NCBI GenBank assembly: GCA_019413955.1
Contig: DXMX01000019.1
Coordinates: forward strand, 1 to 7,841
DNA from: Collinsella sp.
GTDB taxonomy: Bacteria; Actinomycetota; Coriobacteriia; Coriobacteriales; Coriobacteriaceae
Direction of reading: 5' to 3'
Length of the DNA: 7,841 nucleotides
Position numbers and translations under genes: made by a program
Shown: positions 1 to 5,800 of the stretch, one piece after another
Layout: the number at the start of each line of letters is the position of its first letter
Position numbering within the stretch: position 1 is the first letter of the stretch
The notes under the pieces: generated by a model
Told to the model about the DNA's origin: nothing
The model's database searches: none
Seen by the model: the letters and a program-made list of their open reading frames with translations, nothing else

Positions 1-563
1 CCCACGCTGCCGACGTCGAGGTAGCCGAGCTCGTCGATGATCAGCAGCCTCGAGTGGGCGTAGTACTTGAGCCTCTTCTTGAGGATGCCGCGCGACGAGG
101 CGTCCTCAAGGTCCTCGACGAGCCGGGCGCAGTCCACGAACCTGACCTCGCGCCCCGCCCTGACTGCCTCGATGCCCAGCGCGACGGCGAGATGCGTCTT
201 GCCCACGCCGCTTCCCACGAACAGGACGTTCTCGGCCCGCTCCACGAACCTGAGGGTCGCGAGCTCCTCGATCTCGGCGCGAGGGACCGACGGCTGGAAG
301 TCCCAGTCGAAGTCCGCCAGCCCCTTGACGTAGGGGAACCCCGACGACCGAATGCGCTGGTTGGTGATCCTGACCTCCCGGGCGGCGACCTCGACGCGCG
401 TCATCTCCTCGAAGGCGGAGGCGAAGCCCCGCTCGCCCGCGGCGACCATCCTCACGTAGTCGGGCAGGGACGCCGCCATCTCGTGCAGCCCGAGCGCGGA
501 GAGGTCGACCTCGCCAGGTCCATCGCGCGCCACAGCCGCGGCCTTGGCGACCTGTCGTAGCAT
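1..563 (-). CDS. istB: IstB-type ATP-binding transposition helper (IS21 family), partial, with a replaced N-terminus
   Basis: This is the AAA+ helper ATPase of IS21-type elements, which works with the IstA transposase on target DNA. Read on the minus strand from the ATG at 561-563, about 187 codons stay open to the window edge. They include Walker A GSGVGKT (about residues 117-123, in the context NVLFVGSGVGKTHLAVALG) and Walker B LLIIDELGYLDV (about 173-184), the IstB signature. The C-terminus lies outside the window. Recognisable IstB sequence begins only near EVDLSALGLHEMAASLPDYV, around residue 18. The codons before it (positions about 513-563) overlap ISL3-type transposase sequence in another frame. 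The ATG, although preceded by a GGAGGG-like site, is therefore probably a fortuitous start created by a rearrangement. The protein family is certain; whether this copy is functional is doubtful. Confidence 0.85.
   Translation of the reverse strand, partial: MLRQVAKAAAVARDGPGEVDLSALGLHEMAASLPDYVRMVAAGERGFASAFEEMTRVEVAAREVRITNQRIRSSGFPYVKGLADFDWDFQPSVPRAEIEELATLRFVERAENVLFVGSGVGKTHLAVALGIEAVRAGREVRFVDCARLVEDLEDASSRGILKKRLKYYAHSRLLIIDELGYLDVGSV
501..512. repeat. 12-bp perfect palindrome at the ISL3/IstB junction
   Basis: GAGGTCGACCTC is its own reverse complement. It falls where the ISL3 reading (ending MDLARS) gives way to the IstB reading (starting EVDLS), so both fragments share these bases. 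It may be the microhomology through which the two elements were joined, or it may simply be native istB sequence. The palindrome is certain; its role is inferred. Confidence 0.5.
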
Positions 564-705
564 TCGCTGCCCTCCCGCAGACGGGGCACCGCAGCCCGAA
601 ACTCGTCCACGGCCTGACGCCGACGATTATCCTGCCGCCGTCGATGCTGGCGTACTCGATCACGGTGTGGACCAGCGCGAGCGCGCGGCTTAGTATCCTG
701 TTCAT
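505..705 (-). pseudogene. N-terminal fragment of an ISL3-family transposase, frameshifted and truncated
   Basis: From the ATG at 703-705 the minus strand encodes MNRILSRALALVHTVIEYAS and then a zinc-finger-like LRCPVCGR, typical of the N-terminal domain of ISL3-family transposases. In these proteins the finger is normally followed by a YDR segment and W-R-A-x-D-L. Here that continuation (CYDRS, then LWRAMDLARS) appears in a different reading frame on the same strand. One base has therefore been gained or lost near 564-575. Recognisable ISL3 sequence stops at about 500-512, where IstB coding sequence takes over. The catalytic DDE domain is absent, so this copy cannot encode an active transposase. 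A weak GAAAGG site lies upstream of the start. Confidence 0.75.
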
Positions 706-753
706 GCGTCAGGGCCTTTCCGGTAGGTTGATGTAGCAAGCGAAATCCTACCC
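505..753 (-). mobile_element. Remnant of one end of an ISL3-family insertion sequence
   Basis: The stretch covers the truncated transposase start, its leader and a probable terminal inverted repeat. Read on the minus strand, the outer end begins GGGTAGGATTTCGCTTGC (753 down to 736), about 50 bases before the transposase ATG, a usual distance for an ISL3 left end. The partner end and any 8-bp target duplication cannot be seen because the rest of the element is gone. The exact outer boundary is uncertain by a few bases. Confidence 0.55.
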
Positions 754-763
754 TGCCCGGCGC

Positions 764-792
764 GGAAACGGCCCCCTCTCGGGGCCGTTTCC
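764..792. terminator. Perfect 12-bp inverted repeat, possible terminator
   Basis: GGAAACGGCCCC (764-775) and GGGGCCGTTTCC (781-792) pair perfectly around a 5-base CTCTC loop, giving a very stable GC-rich hairpin. Neither side has an immediate T-tract; on the plus strand the nearest is a run of T at 807-812. It lies between the ISL3 end and the RiPP cluster and could insulate the cluster from read-through. It may belong to a gene removed by the IS rearrangement. Confidence 0.45.
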
Positions 793-860
793 CTTATATG
801 CGGAACTTTTTTGCATCCACCTGCGGAAAAATTGATGTCTCGCCCACAGAAACTACCGAA

Positions 861-877
861 GAGCCTAAAATCGGCTC
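861..877 (+). promoter_or_regulatory. Possible -10 element inside a short inverted repeat upstream of the RiPP cluster
   Basis: TAAAAT at 866-871 resembles a sigma-A -10 box and sits between GAGCC (861-865) and GGCTC (873-877), a 5-bp inverted repeat. A transcript starting just downstream would have a short leader before the ribosome site at 894-900. No convincing -35 box lies 16-18 bases upstream, so this is only a candidate promoter or operator. Confidence 0.25.
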
Positions 878-893
878 ATATTCAAACAGACAC

Positions 894-900
894 AAGGAGG
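894..900 (+). promoter_or_regulatory. Ribosome binding site that fixes the start of the first cluster gene
   Basis: AAGGAGG lies 8 bases before the ATG at 909. It is a near-perfect Shine-Dalgarno sequence and argues against the longer in-frame reading from 798, which has no such site. Confidence 0.85.
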
Positions 901-908
901 GATTAATT

Positions 909-1769
909 ATGGAATGGAGCTTTGACGAAATAAGGGGATTTATCCCGAAATCGATTTCTCTCCCATACTCAAGAGAGGAAAAGAACGGGTACCGCTCTGT
1001 TCTAACCGGACGCGATGAGCTGAACTATATCATGTTGAACGGAAGCGGGAGCTACATCGTCTCTCTGTGCGATGGTAAAAACACCGTCGAAACAATCCTT
1101 AATCGGATGTGCGACAAGTTTCCAGACGCCAATCCGGACATGCTCAAATCTGACTTAGCCTCGGCAATGAGAGGTTTCAGCGTATCGAGACTAATAGGAT
1201 GGGTCAAAACTCCGACCGAAAATGGCACACCCATTGCCGATGAGATTTGCGTGGACAATGGGACCCATATACGGCTTGCCCAAGAAAACGATATTCGCCT
1301 GATTTGCTCCCTGGCAAGCCAGGCGAGCTCATCAGAACCAGAAAGTCCCACAATTGTCTACGGTTGGCCTCTTTCCGTCGAGCAGTATGAACGACCGCTA
1401 GAGGTGCGAAACGGATTGTTCAATCTGAGCAAGGAATTTTTCATTGTATATGAGTCAGGGAGACCAACCGGTCTACTCGGCCTCGCCCCCTCCAGCAATC
1501 CCTTACTCAGATACGCAGACATCTGTCTTCTTTTGTGCCCCGCAAGCATCGCCGTTCAATGTATTGCCGCTGCGGCCAGCTTCTATCGTCAAGAATTTTG
1601 CGATGTTCCCAATTTTTTCCACCTGAACCTAACCAGCAAGGAAATTGCATCAAACGAAGGAATTCGAAATCTTATCAATGAGCCAGAATTCACTTGCGCT
1701 GGCACTTTTCCAGGTGAGTGCAGCGACGGCGACTGCATGAATGTATACTGTTTTTCAGAAGTCTGTTAA
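909..1769 (+). CDS. PqqD-like RRE domain fused to a GNAT-like domain; RiPP maturation protein
   Basis: First gene of the cluster, 286 residues from the ATG that follows AAGGAGG. Residues about 35-98 match the PqqD / RiPP recognition element pattern: a YIMLNGSGSYIVSLCDGKNT core, then a helical part, then a closing SRLIGWV. Such domains bind precursor leader peptides and deliver them to a modifying enzyme. Residues about 118-286 resemble a GNAT acetyltransferase fold: an opening HIRLAQENDIRLI strand-helix, and a central strand FFIVYESGRPTGLLGL. The classical acetyl-CoA pyrophosphate-binding motif (Q/R-x-x-G-x-G/A) is not obvious, so activity is uncertain. The C-terminal stretch is rich in cysteine (C263, C271, C276, C281, C286). 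The next gene, a radical SAM enzyme, starts 8 bases after the stop. The RRE call is fairly firm; the GNAT call is moderate and its role is inferred. Confidence 0.75.
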   Translation: MEWSFDEIRGFIPKSISLPYSREEKNGYRSVLTGRDELNYIMLNGSGSYIVSLCDGKNTVETILNRMCDKFPDANPDMLKSDLASAMRGFSVSRLIGWVKTPTENGTPIADEICVDNGTHIRLAQENDIRLICSLASQASSSEPESPTIVYGWPLSVEQYERPLEVRNGLFNLSKEFFIVYESGRPTGLLGLAPSSNPLLRYADICLLLCPASIAVQCIAAAASFYRQEFCDVPNFFHLNLTSKEIASNEGIRNLINEPEFTCAGTFPGECSDGDCMNVYCFSEVC

Positions 1770-1777
1770 GAGGAACC

Positions 1778-2866
1778 ATGGGACGAGTTTCGGAAAACAA
1801 GTACACCAACGTTCTCAGAGCGCCACATCACGTCGCCCTTGACATAACAAACAAGTGCAACTTGAGATGTCTGCACTGCTATAACAGCAGCGGCGAGAAT
1901 GAGGTCATGCACGACGAGTTGACCTCAGATGAACTTTTTGTTTTCGCAAAGGAAATGGCAGACATGTCGCTTTACAGCATGTGTTTCTGTGGAGGAGAAA
2001 CCTTGTTGCGCAGTAAAGATATCTTGCGCTGCCTTCCCATATTGCGAGATGGGAATGTTGCAGCGAGCCTGGTAACCAACGGGCTTCTCCTCACGGAATC
2101 CCTTCTCCGAGATTTAGAAGATTCCGGACTCAAAAGCATCCAATTTAGCCTAGACGGCATTGGGTCAGCTCACGATAGGCTGAGGGGACATGAGGGAGCC
2201 TTCGAAATCGTCGAAGAAGCAGTTGCCACCGTACTCAACCATTCCGATTTGCACCTTGCTATCGCATTTACGCCCACGTCGTTCAACACCGAACAGTTTC
2301 CCGATGTCATCTCACTATTAGATGAGATTTTCACCAAATCTAACAGGCCGAAGAGGACGCCGGGTGACTTTATCGAACTACGTGTCCAACCCCTCATGGT
2401 TTTGGGCCGTGCGCGAAAGAACACATTTATTAGACCGGACTATTCCCAATACCGTACGTTGATTCACGCCATTCAAGAGGACGACTTCCTTCGGAAGCAC
2501 CCGAATGTCCGACCGCAATGGGGCGACCCCGTCGACCATCTAATTCGCTTCTCTGATAACCGATATCTATTAGATCAGGTTTCAGTGCACGCAAACGGCG
2601 ACATCGTCGTTTCTCCGTATATCCCGTTAGTGGTTGGCAACATCAGAAACCACCCTCTTGAGGATTACTGGAACAACGGACTTAGCTCAATTTGGTCCAC
2701 AAAACTGGTTCAAGACCTCTGTAACCACATGTGGACCATTGACGACATGGAGCGTATGTCCGACACAATTTGCGATATAGATATGGGAGGTGATCTACAC
2801 GTTGACCTGATTGATGATACCGCGGATGAACTGTTGAACTCATCGTTGAAGGAGATGTTGGGTTAA
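1778..2866 (+). CDS. Radical SAM peptide-modifying enzyme with a cysteine-poor SPASM-like C-terminus
   Basis: The 362-residue protein starts at the ATG preceded by AAGAGGA; in-frame ATGs upstream lie inside the previous gene. The radical SAM core begins at ALDITNKCNLRCLHC, with the CX3CX2C ligands C27, C31 and C34 of the [4Fe-4S] cluster. The SAM-contacting GGE follows at 72-74 (CFCGGETLL), then a strand FSLDGIGSAHDRLRG at about 123-137. This layout is typical of RiPP-modifying and SPASM enzymes. Near residues 269-298 the sequence reads VSVHANGDIVV, then VGNIRNHPLEDYW, which matches the end of a SPASM domain. The usual cluster-binding cysteines are missing there (S279 stands where PC is expected), so an auxiliary cluster of the standard type is unlikely. 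The gene lies between the RRE protein and the candidate precursor, which points to that peptide as substrate. The modification itself cannot be read from the sequence. Confidence 0.85.
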   Translation: MGRVSENKYTNVLRAPHHVALDITNKCNLRCLHCYNSSGENEVMHDELTSDELFVFAKEMADMSLYSMCFCGGETLLRSKDILRCLPILRDGNVAASLVTNGLLLTESLLRDLEDSGLKSIQFSLDGIGSAHDRLRGHEGAFEIVEEAVATVLNHSDLHLAIAFTPTSFNTEQFPDVISLLDEIFTKSNRPKRTPGDFIELRVQPLMVLGRARKNTFIRPDYSQYRTLIHAIQEDDFLRKHPNVRPQWGDPVDHLIRFSDNRYLLDQVSVHANGDIVVSPYIPLVVGNIRNHPLEDYWNNGLSSIWSTKLVQDLCNHMWTIDDMERMSDTICDIDMGGDLHVDLIDDTADELLNSSLKEMLG

Positions 2867-3070
2867 ATGTACGAGAAGCCCGTAGTAGACAACATGAATC
2901 CGACCAGAGCATCGACTCTTGGAACGGAAACTTGGTTCGACATGTATTACATCGTGTGGGGAGCAAATGTGGCGGTCGGAGTCACCGCAGTTGGAGCCTA
3001 TGAACTGGTCCTCATCACTTTTGCCGCAGCACTTCCCCTCAGCGAGCAAGGTGGCCAAGACGAGCAATGA
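2867..3070 (+). CDS. Candidate RiPP precursor peptide, 67 residues, cysteine-free
   Basis: The ATG directly follows the radical SAM stop codon (TAA then ATG), and the stop overlaps the next gene in ATGA, so translation is probably coupled. AAGGAG at 2849-2854 lies 12 bases upstream, longer than ideal. The peptide starts MYEKPVVDNMNPTRAS, a leader-like opening of the Y-x-x-P type that RRE domains bind in several RiPP families. From about residue 22 it becomes aromatic and hydrophobic (TWFDMYYIVWGANVAVGV, then further Val/Ala/Gly and Leu). It ends in a polar tail, SEQGGQDEQ. There is no Cys and only a few Ser/Thr, so thioether rings and azole chemistry are excluded or unlikely. There is no double-glycine cleavage site before the core. 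Small size, position and leader support the call; the family is not one I can name. A small membrane protein is the main alternative. Confidence 0.7.
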   Translation: MYEKPVVDNMNPTRASTLGTETWFDMYYIVWGANVAVGVTAVGAYELVLITFAAALPLSEQGGQDEQ

Positions 3071-3408
3071 GTCCTGAAGCGCTAAGATCATCCATTGGCG
3101 GCATGGTAGGAGGAATCTGCTTTCTCGTTGTCGGGGTGTTAATGGTAAAGACCGGCAATCCCGGCCTGATTCACAGTTACCATATCGCTCATATTCCAAG
3201 CGAGAAGATTCCTCTTGTTGCCAGATTGGTCGGACTCGGAATAGCGTTGACGGGAGCCGGTCTCGTTCTCGCGGGCATCATTGCCTTTGCGTCCCAAATC
3301 CCATTATCGGCATCGGCGGCTTTCATTCTGCCGCTCATCATAATCTTTGCCGGTCTTGGCGTCTCCTTGCTAACGATCGTAGTGTTCACATTTCGACCAT
3401 GGTCATAA
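3067..3408 (+). CDS. Small three-helix membrane protein resembling DUF3784; possible immunity or export accessory protein
   Basis: This 113-residue protein overlaps the precursor stop by four bases (ATGA). Three hydrophobic segments are visible: about 10-28 (GGMVGGICFLVVGVLMV), about 53-74 (VARLVGLGIALTG onward) and about 82-107. Between the first two is a short polar loop (KTGNPGLIHSYHIAHIPSEK), followed by a helix rich in small residues. That pattern resembles DUF3784-family proteins, which are small membrane proteins of unknown function. In a peptide locus a small integral membrane protein next to the precursor is often the self-immunity protein, but nothing in the sequence proves it. It contains one cysteine and has no signal-peptide cleavage site that I can see. 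Confidence 0.75.
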   Translation: MSPEALRSSIGGMVGGICFLVVGVLMVKTGNPGLIHSYHIAHIPSEKIPLVARLVGLGIALTGAGLVLAGIIAFASQIPLSASAAFILPLIIIFAGLGVSLLTIVVFTFRPWS

Positions 3409-3668
3409 TGGATTTCCTATTGCATGAAACTTCAGGCGCATGCCCAACAAACAATGAAAAAATTTACAGCTTTAGTCGGACGGCTGTTTTATTTTTCAGC
3501 CGTCCGACTGCCGTGCGCGGCCTATTGATCGAACATAAAATTCCCGTTTCTATGAGGATCCAGCTCGCAAAGACTCTCTATGGAAGCGCTCGTGCCGATT
3601 AGTCGCCGCTTCGTTTCCACCGAACCGCGGTGTAAGGTGTCATCAGTTGGTATTTCATACCTGATAGA
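3409..3668 (+). other. 260-base gap between the membrane protein and the exporter gene; structured, no convincing gene
   Basis: The stretch holds a 13-bp perfect hairpin (3474-3509) and several short open frames without good ribosome sites. One frame from 3399 gives 67 residues. One from 3424 gives 34 residues containing MKKFTALVGRLFYFSAVRL, which looks faintly like the start of an ABC membrane domain. One from 3580 gives 34 residues and ends inside the exporter's start region. None is supported strongly enough to call as a gene. The gap may be an attenuator-like leader for the exporter or the relic of a lost gene. Confidence 0.4.
3474..3509. repeat. Perfect 13-bp inverted repeat with a T-rich loop
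   Basis: AGTCGGACGGCTG (3474-3486) pairs exactly with CAGCCGTCCGACT (3497-3509) around the 10-base loop TTTTATTTTT. The T-run is in the loop and not after the stem, so it is not a standard intrinsic terminator. Its position between precursor/membrane protein and exporter suits partial termination, or a 3' end that stabilises a precursor-rich transcript. Confidence 0.7.
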
Positions 3669-5318
3669 TTGGGGCCATTCTTGATTCGGTACGTCTTATC
3701 GAAGTTTAGTAAAACAAAGGGTGCTTTCACGTTCATTGCCATCACGACGATTGGAATCGCCCTTTCCTATGCCGCACCATATGTGAACGGAAAGTTCTTA
3801 GATTTCCTTCTTGCCAATCGCAGCGAGAAGGATGCTGTGCTTTTTGCGCTCTTCGTAGCTTCAATAGGGGTCTTTTCTGCCTTATTTTCATATTTTGCAG
3901 GAACGTTATCTATCCGTATATCCACAAAGCTTTCTTTTGACCTACTCAGGGAAACCGTCTTGCGCTTTGAGCGAGTTAATTTTCTGACGAACCGAACAAC
4001 CGACTCAGCCTATACGACGCAAAGGATTTTCACTGACTCAGGTGTTGTTTCTTCTTTCGTTCTAACAAACTTTATCAGCGCTCCCCTGTCTGTTGTCGCC
4101 ATTCCTTTCGTGTTGCTCGTCATATGGTCGGTTGATCCACTCCTCGCACTATTCTCCATCCTCCTTCTTGTGGCATATCTCTTCGTTATTACCGGATTGC
4201 GAAAGCTTCTATATAAAGTCATGTACGAGAAGAAGGAGGCAGATAGCGCTTTCTATGCCGTAATAGCATCGCAGTTGAATCAGATTCTCAACATTCAGTT
4301 AACGTCTTCATACAATAAAAGCGAGCTAGCACTTGACACCGGATTTGAAAAGTATTTTCCAAAGGTCTTGCACTCGGGAAAGCTCTCATTCTCACTAACA
4401 TCGATTGACAGCCTTTTTGCTGCCGTGTTTCAAGCGATAATACTCATCGTATCCGGAGTGCGAATCATCAATGGAACCATGACGATAGGCGAATACACCA
4501 TCGTCGGTGCATATTTTGCCGTCCTATTTAAAACCTTGAAAAACACGATGAACCTGTTCAAGTCCTATCAGGATGCCAAGGCTTCGTGGGACAGGATGAG
4601 CGCCATGGGAAAGGTAGGACCGGAACCAGAGCAAGATCAGACAGGTTTAGTCAAGATTGACACAATAAATCGCATTTCTGTTTCCAAGTTGGATTTTACG
4701 GTACCCCTTCCAGACGGATCTCCCCGAAAGGTTCTTGACGGATTTTCCTTCGATTTCTCCGGCCCTGGAACATACTGCATAACCGGAGAAAATGGAAGAG
4801 GAAAAACGTCGCTCCTTTACCTGCTCCTTGGGCTGTATCCATCGGCAGGCAAAGTAACATACAACGACATGCCGATTGAAAAATGCAATTTGGATTACAT
4901 ACGTTCAGACACGATATCGTGCTGCCCCCAACCGTGCTTCGCTCCAGATGAGACGGTTCGGGACCTGTTGGATTATTTCAACACCCCATTTTTTACAAAG
5001 CACCAGCATATGAATGAGCTACCGTCGTTGACAACCAGCATAGAGGGCTTGCTTGAGAAACGTTGTCCTGAACTTTCGGGTGGTGAGCTGCGCCGTGTAT
5101 ACTTGTGGTCGGCAATTTCCCGTAATCCATCAGTCTTGGTGCTCGATGAGCCTACAACTGGATTGGATGAAACAAGCCGAGCCGAACTCGCTTCGTATGT
5201 CAGAAACAACAAATTGAAACAGCTCATTATCATTGTTTCACATGATAATGAGCTGGCAAATGCAGCGGAAACGATCGTCAGTCTAGATAACGCGTCACAC
5301 TGTTGCGCAAATCGATAG
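3669..5318 (+). CDS. ABC exporter with fused membrane and ATPase domains, probable peptide exporter
   Basis: The protein is up to 549 residues, the usual size for a half-transporter that works as a dimer in the membrane. The membrane domain covers about residues 19-300, with hydrophobic segments at about 19-39, 55-77, 133-176 (two) and 243-290 (two). The ATPase domain has Walker A GENGRGKT (373-380), a Q-loop CCPQPCF, the signature LSGGE (469-473), Walker B VLVLDEP (489-495) and an H-loop SHD with H525, so it should be active. There is no extra N-terminal C39 peptidase domain, so leader removal must happen elsewhere. No ATG is available at the front. The longest reading starts at TTG 3669, but TTG 3681 is an alternative: it is preceded by a GGGG stretch and forms a TTGA overlap with a 34-codon open frame. 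Position after the peptide genes suggests it exports the product. Confidence 0.9.
   Translation: MGPFLIRYVLSKFSKTKGAFTFIAITTIGIALSYAAPYVNGKFLDFLLANRSEKDAVLFALFVASIGVFSALFSYFAGTLSIRISTKLSFDLLRETVLRFERVNFLTNRTTDSAYTTQRIFTDSGVVSSFVLTNFISAPLSVVAIPFVLLVIWSVDPLLALFSILLLVAYLFVITGLRKLLYKVMYEKKEADSAFYAVIASQLNQILNIQLTSSYNKSELALDTGFEKYFPKVLHSGKLSFSLTSIDSLFAAVFQAIILIVSGVRIINGTMTIGEYTIVGAYFAVLFKTLKNTMNLFKSYQDAKASWDRMSAMGKVGPEPEQDQTGLVKIDTINRISVSKLDFTVPLPDGSPRKVLDGFSFDFSGPGTYCITGENGRGKTSLLYLLLGLYPSAGKVTYNDMPIEKCNLDYIRSDTISCCPQPCFAPDETVRDLLDYFNTPFFTKHQHMNELPSLTTSIEGLLEKRCPELSGGELRRVYLWSAISRNPSVLVLDEPTTGLDETSRAELASYVRNNKLKQLIIIVSHDNELANAAETIVSLDNASHCCANR
5220..5255. repeat. Perfect 14-bp inverted repeat inside the exporter gene
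   Basis: CAGCTCATTATCAT (5220-5233) pairs exactly with ATGATAATGAGCTG (5242-5255) around an 8-base loop. It lies within the coding sequence for the H-loop region (QLIIIVSHDNELA), about 60 bases before the stop codon. It has no T-tract. A stem this long inside a gene is unusual and could act as a transcript 3'-end structure, or be chance. Confidence 0.65.
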
Positions 5319-5354
5319 GACCGCATCGAGTCGCAGCAATTGCAGAAGGCTAAG

Positions 5355-5603
5355 CTATAATGATTGCCCTTTACCCATGCGTATCTCAAGGCCTTCGATG
5401 ATGATCCTTGATACCGTGGTGTTGTGTTCCGCCGCGTAGGTGCTCATCTCTTGCTTCTGCTCTTCCGTAACCCAAAAGGTGATGCACTCCCCTTTCTTGC
5501 GACTTGTCGAATCCCCTTTGTTTCGTGTGTCTTGATTACCCATGAGGGTCATGCTCGCCTCTCCAACGGGCATGACGCGGCGAGTTGGCTTCTTAATTGC
5601 CAC
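5355..5603 (-). CDS. Small ribbon-helix-helix DNA-binding protein
   Basis: This 82-residue protein is read on the minus strand from a GTG at 5601-5603. AAGGAG (5611-5616) lies 7 bases upstream, a good ribosome site that fixes the unusual start. Residues 1-37 are polar and basic, probably disordered. Residues about 39-76 match the ribbon-helix-helix fold: a strand ECITFWVTEEQ, helix A EEQKQEMSTYAAEHN, a TT turn, and helix B VSRIIIEGLEIRM. Such proteins bind DNA as dimers and serve as antitoxins, plasmid copy or partition regulators, or relaxosome accessory proteins. No toxin partner follows the stop codon; the exporter gene converges from the other side 36 bases away. Its placement between the RiPP genes and an IS21 end fits cargo or scar from a mobile element. 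The fold is fairly secure; the role is unknown. Confidence 0.7.
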   Translation of the reverse strand: MAIKKPTRRVMPVGEASMTLMGNQDTRNKGDSTSRKKGECITFWVTEEQKQEMSTYAAEHNTTVSRIIIEGLEIRMGKGQSL

Positions 5604-5665
5604 CGTAAATCTCCTTATCCTCCTCGATGCCCTCCTTCACCTGTTTGAGTAATTGTCCTCTTTGA

Positions 5666-5751
5666 CACCGGCGATATTGCGCTTACACACCGTCCGCTCA
5701 CATCCCGAATATTGCCGTTCGGCACCGCCGATATTCCCGTCGGCACCGTCC
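5666..5751 (+). repeat. Subterminal repeats of the IS21-type left end
   Basis: Related units recur: CACCGGCGATATTGC (5666-5680), CATCCCGAATATTGCCGTTC (5701-5720), CACCGCCGATATTCCCGTC (5723-5741) and a partial CACCGTCC (5744-5751). The shared core is CACCG-CGATATT-CCGT. IS21-family elements carry such multiple repeats at their ends as transposase-binding sites. Confidence 0.75.
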
Positions 5752-5800
5752 CCCTGGTACGTTCCGGCTGTCCATGCAGCCGAGACCAAGGAGGTACAGC

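Noticed and set aside
798..908. Longer start (ATG 798) for the RRE protein
   Set aside because: It has no ribosome site, while AAGGAGG is ideally placed before ATG 909 and the RRE pattern needs no extra N-terminus.
1718..1777. Longer start (ATG 1718) for the radical SAM enzyme
   Set aside because: It lies within the preceding gene, adds residues unlike the family, and a better site precedes ATG 1778.
2867..3070. Precursor considered as a lasso peptide or lanthipeptide
   Set aside because: Despite the Y-x-x-P leader there is no lasso cyclase or protease gene, and there is no cysteine for lanthionine rings.
3399..3602. 67-codon open frame overlapping the end of the small membrane protein gene
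   Set aside because: It has no good ribosome site, it encodes both arms of the 3474-3509 hairpin, and the protein has no recognisable pattern.
5356..5361. Perfect TATAAT on the plus strand after the exporter gene
   Set aside because: There is no -35 box at a usable distance, and transcription would only run antisense through the ribbon-helix-helix gene.
5666..5751. Repeats considered as a CRISPR-like or iteron array
   Set aside because: The units are imperfect and too close, with no regular spacers. Their place before an istA start explains them as IS21 subterminal repeats.
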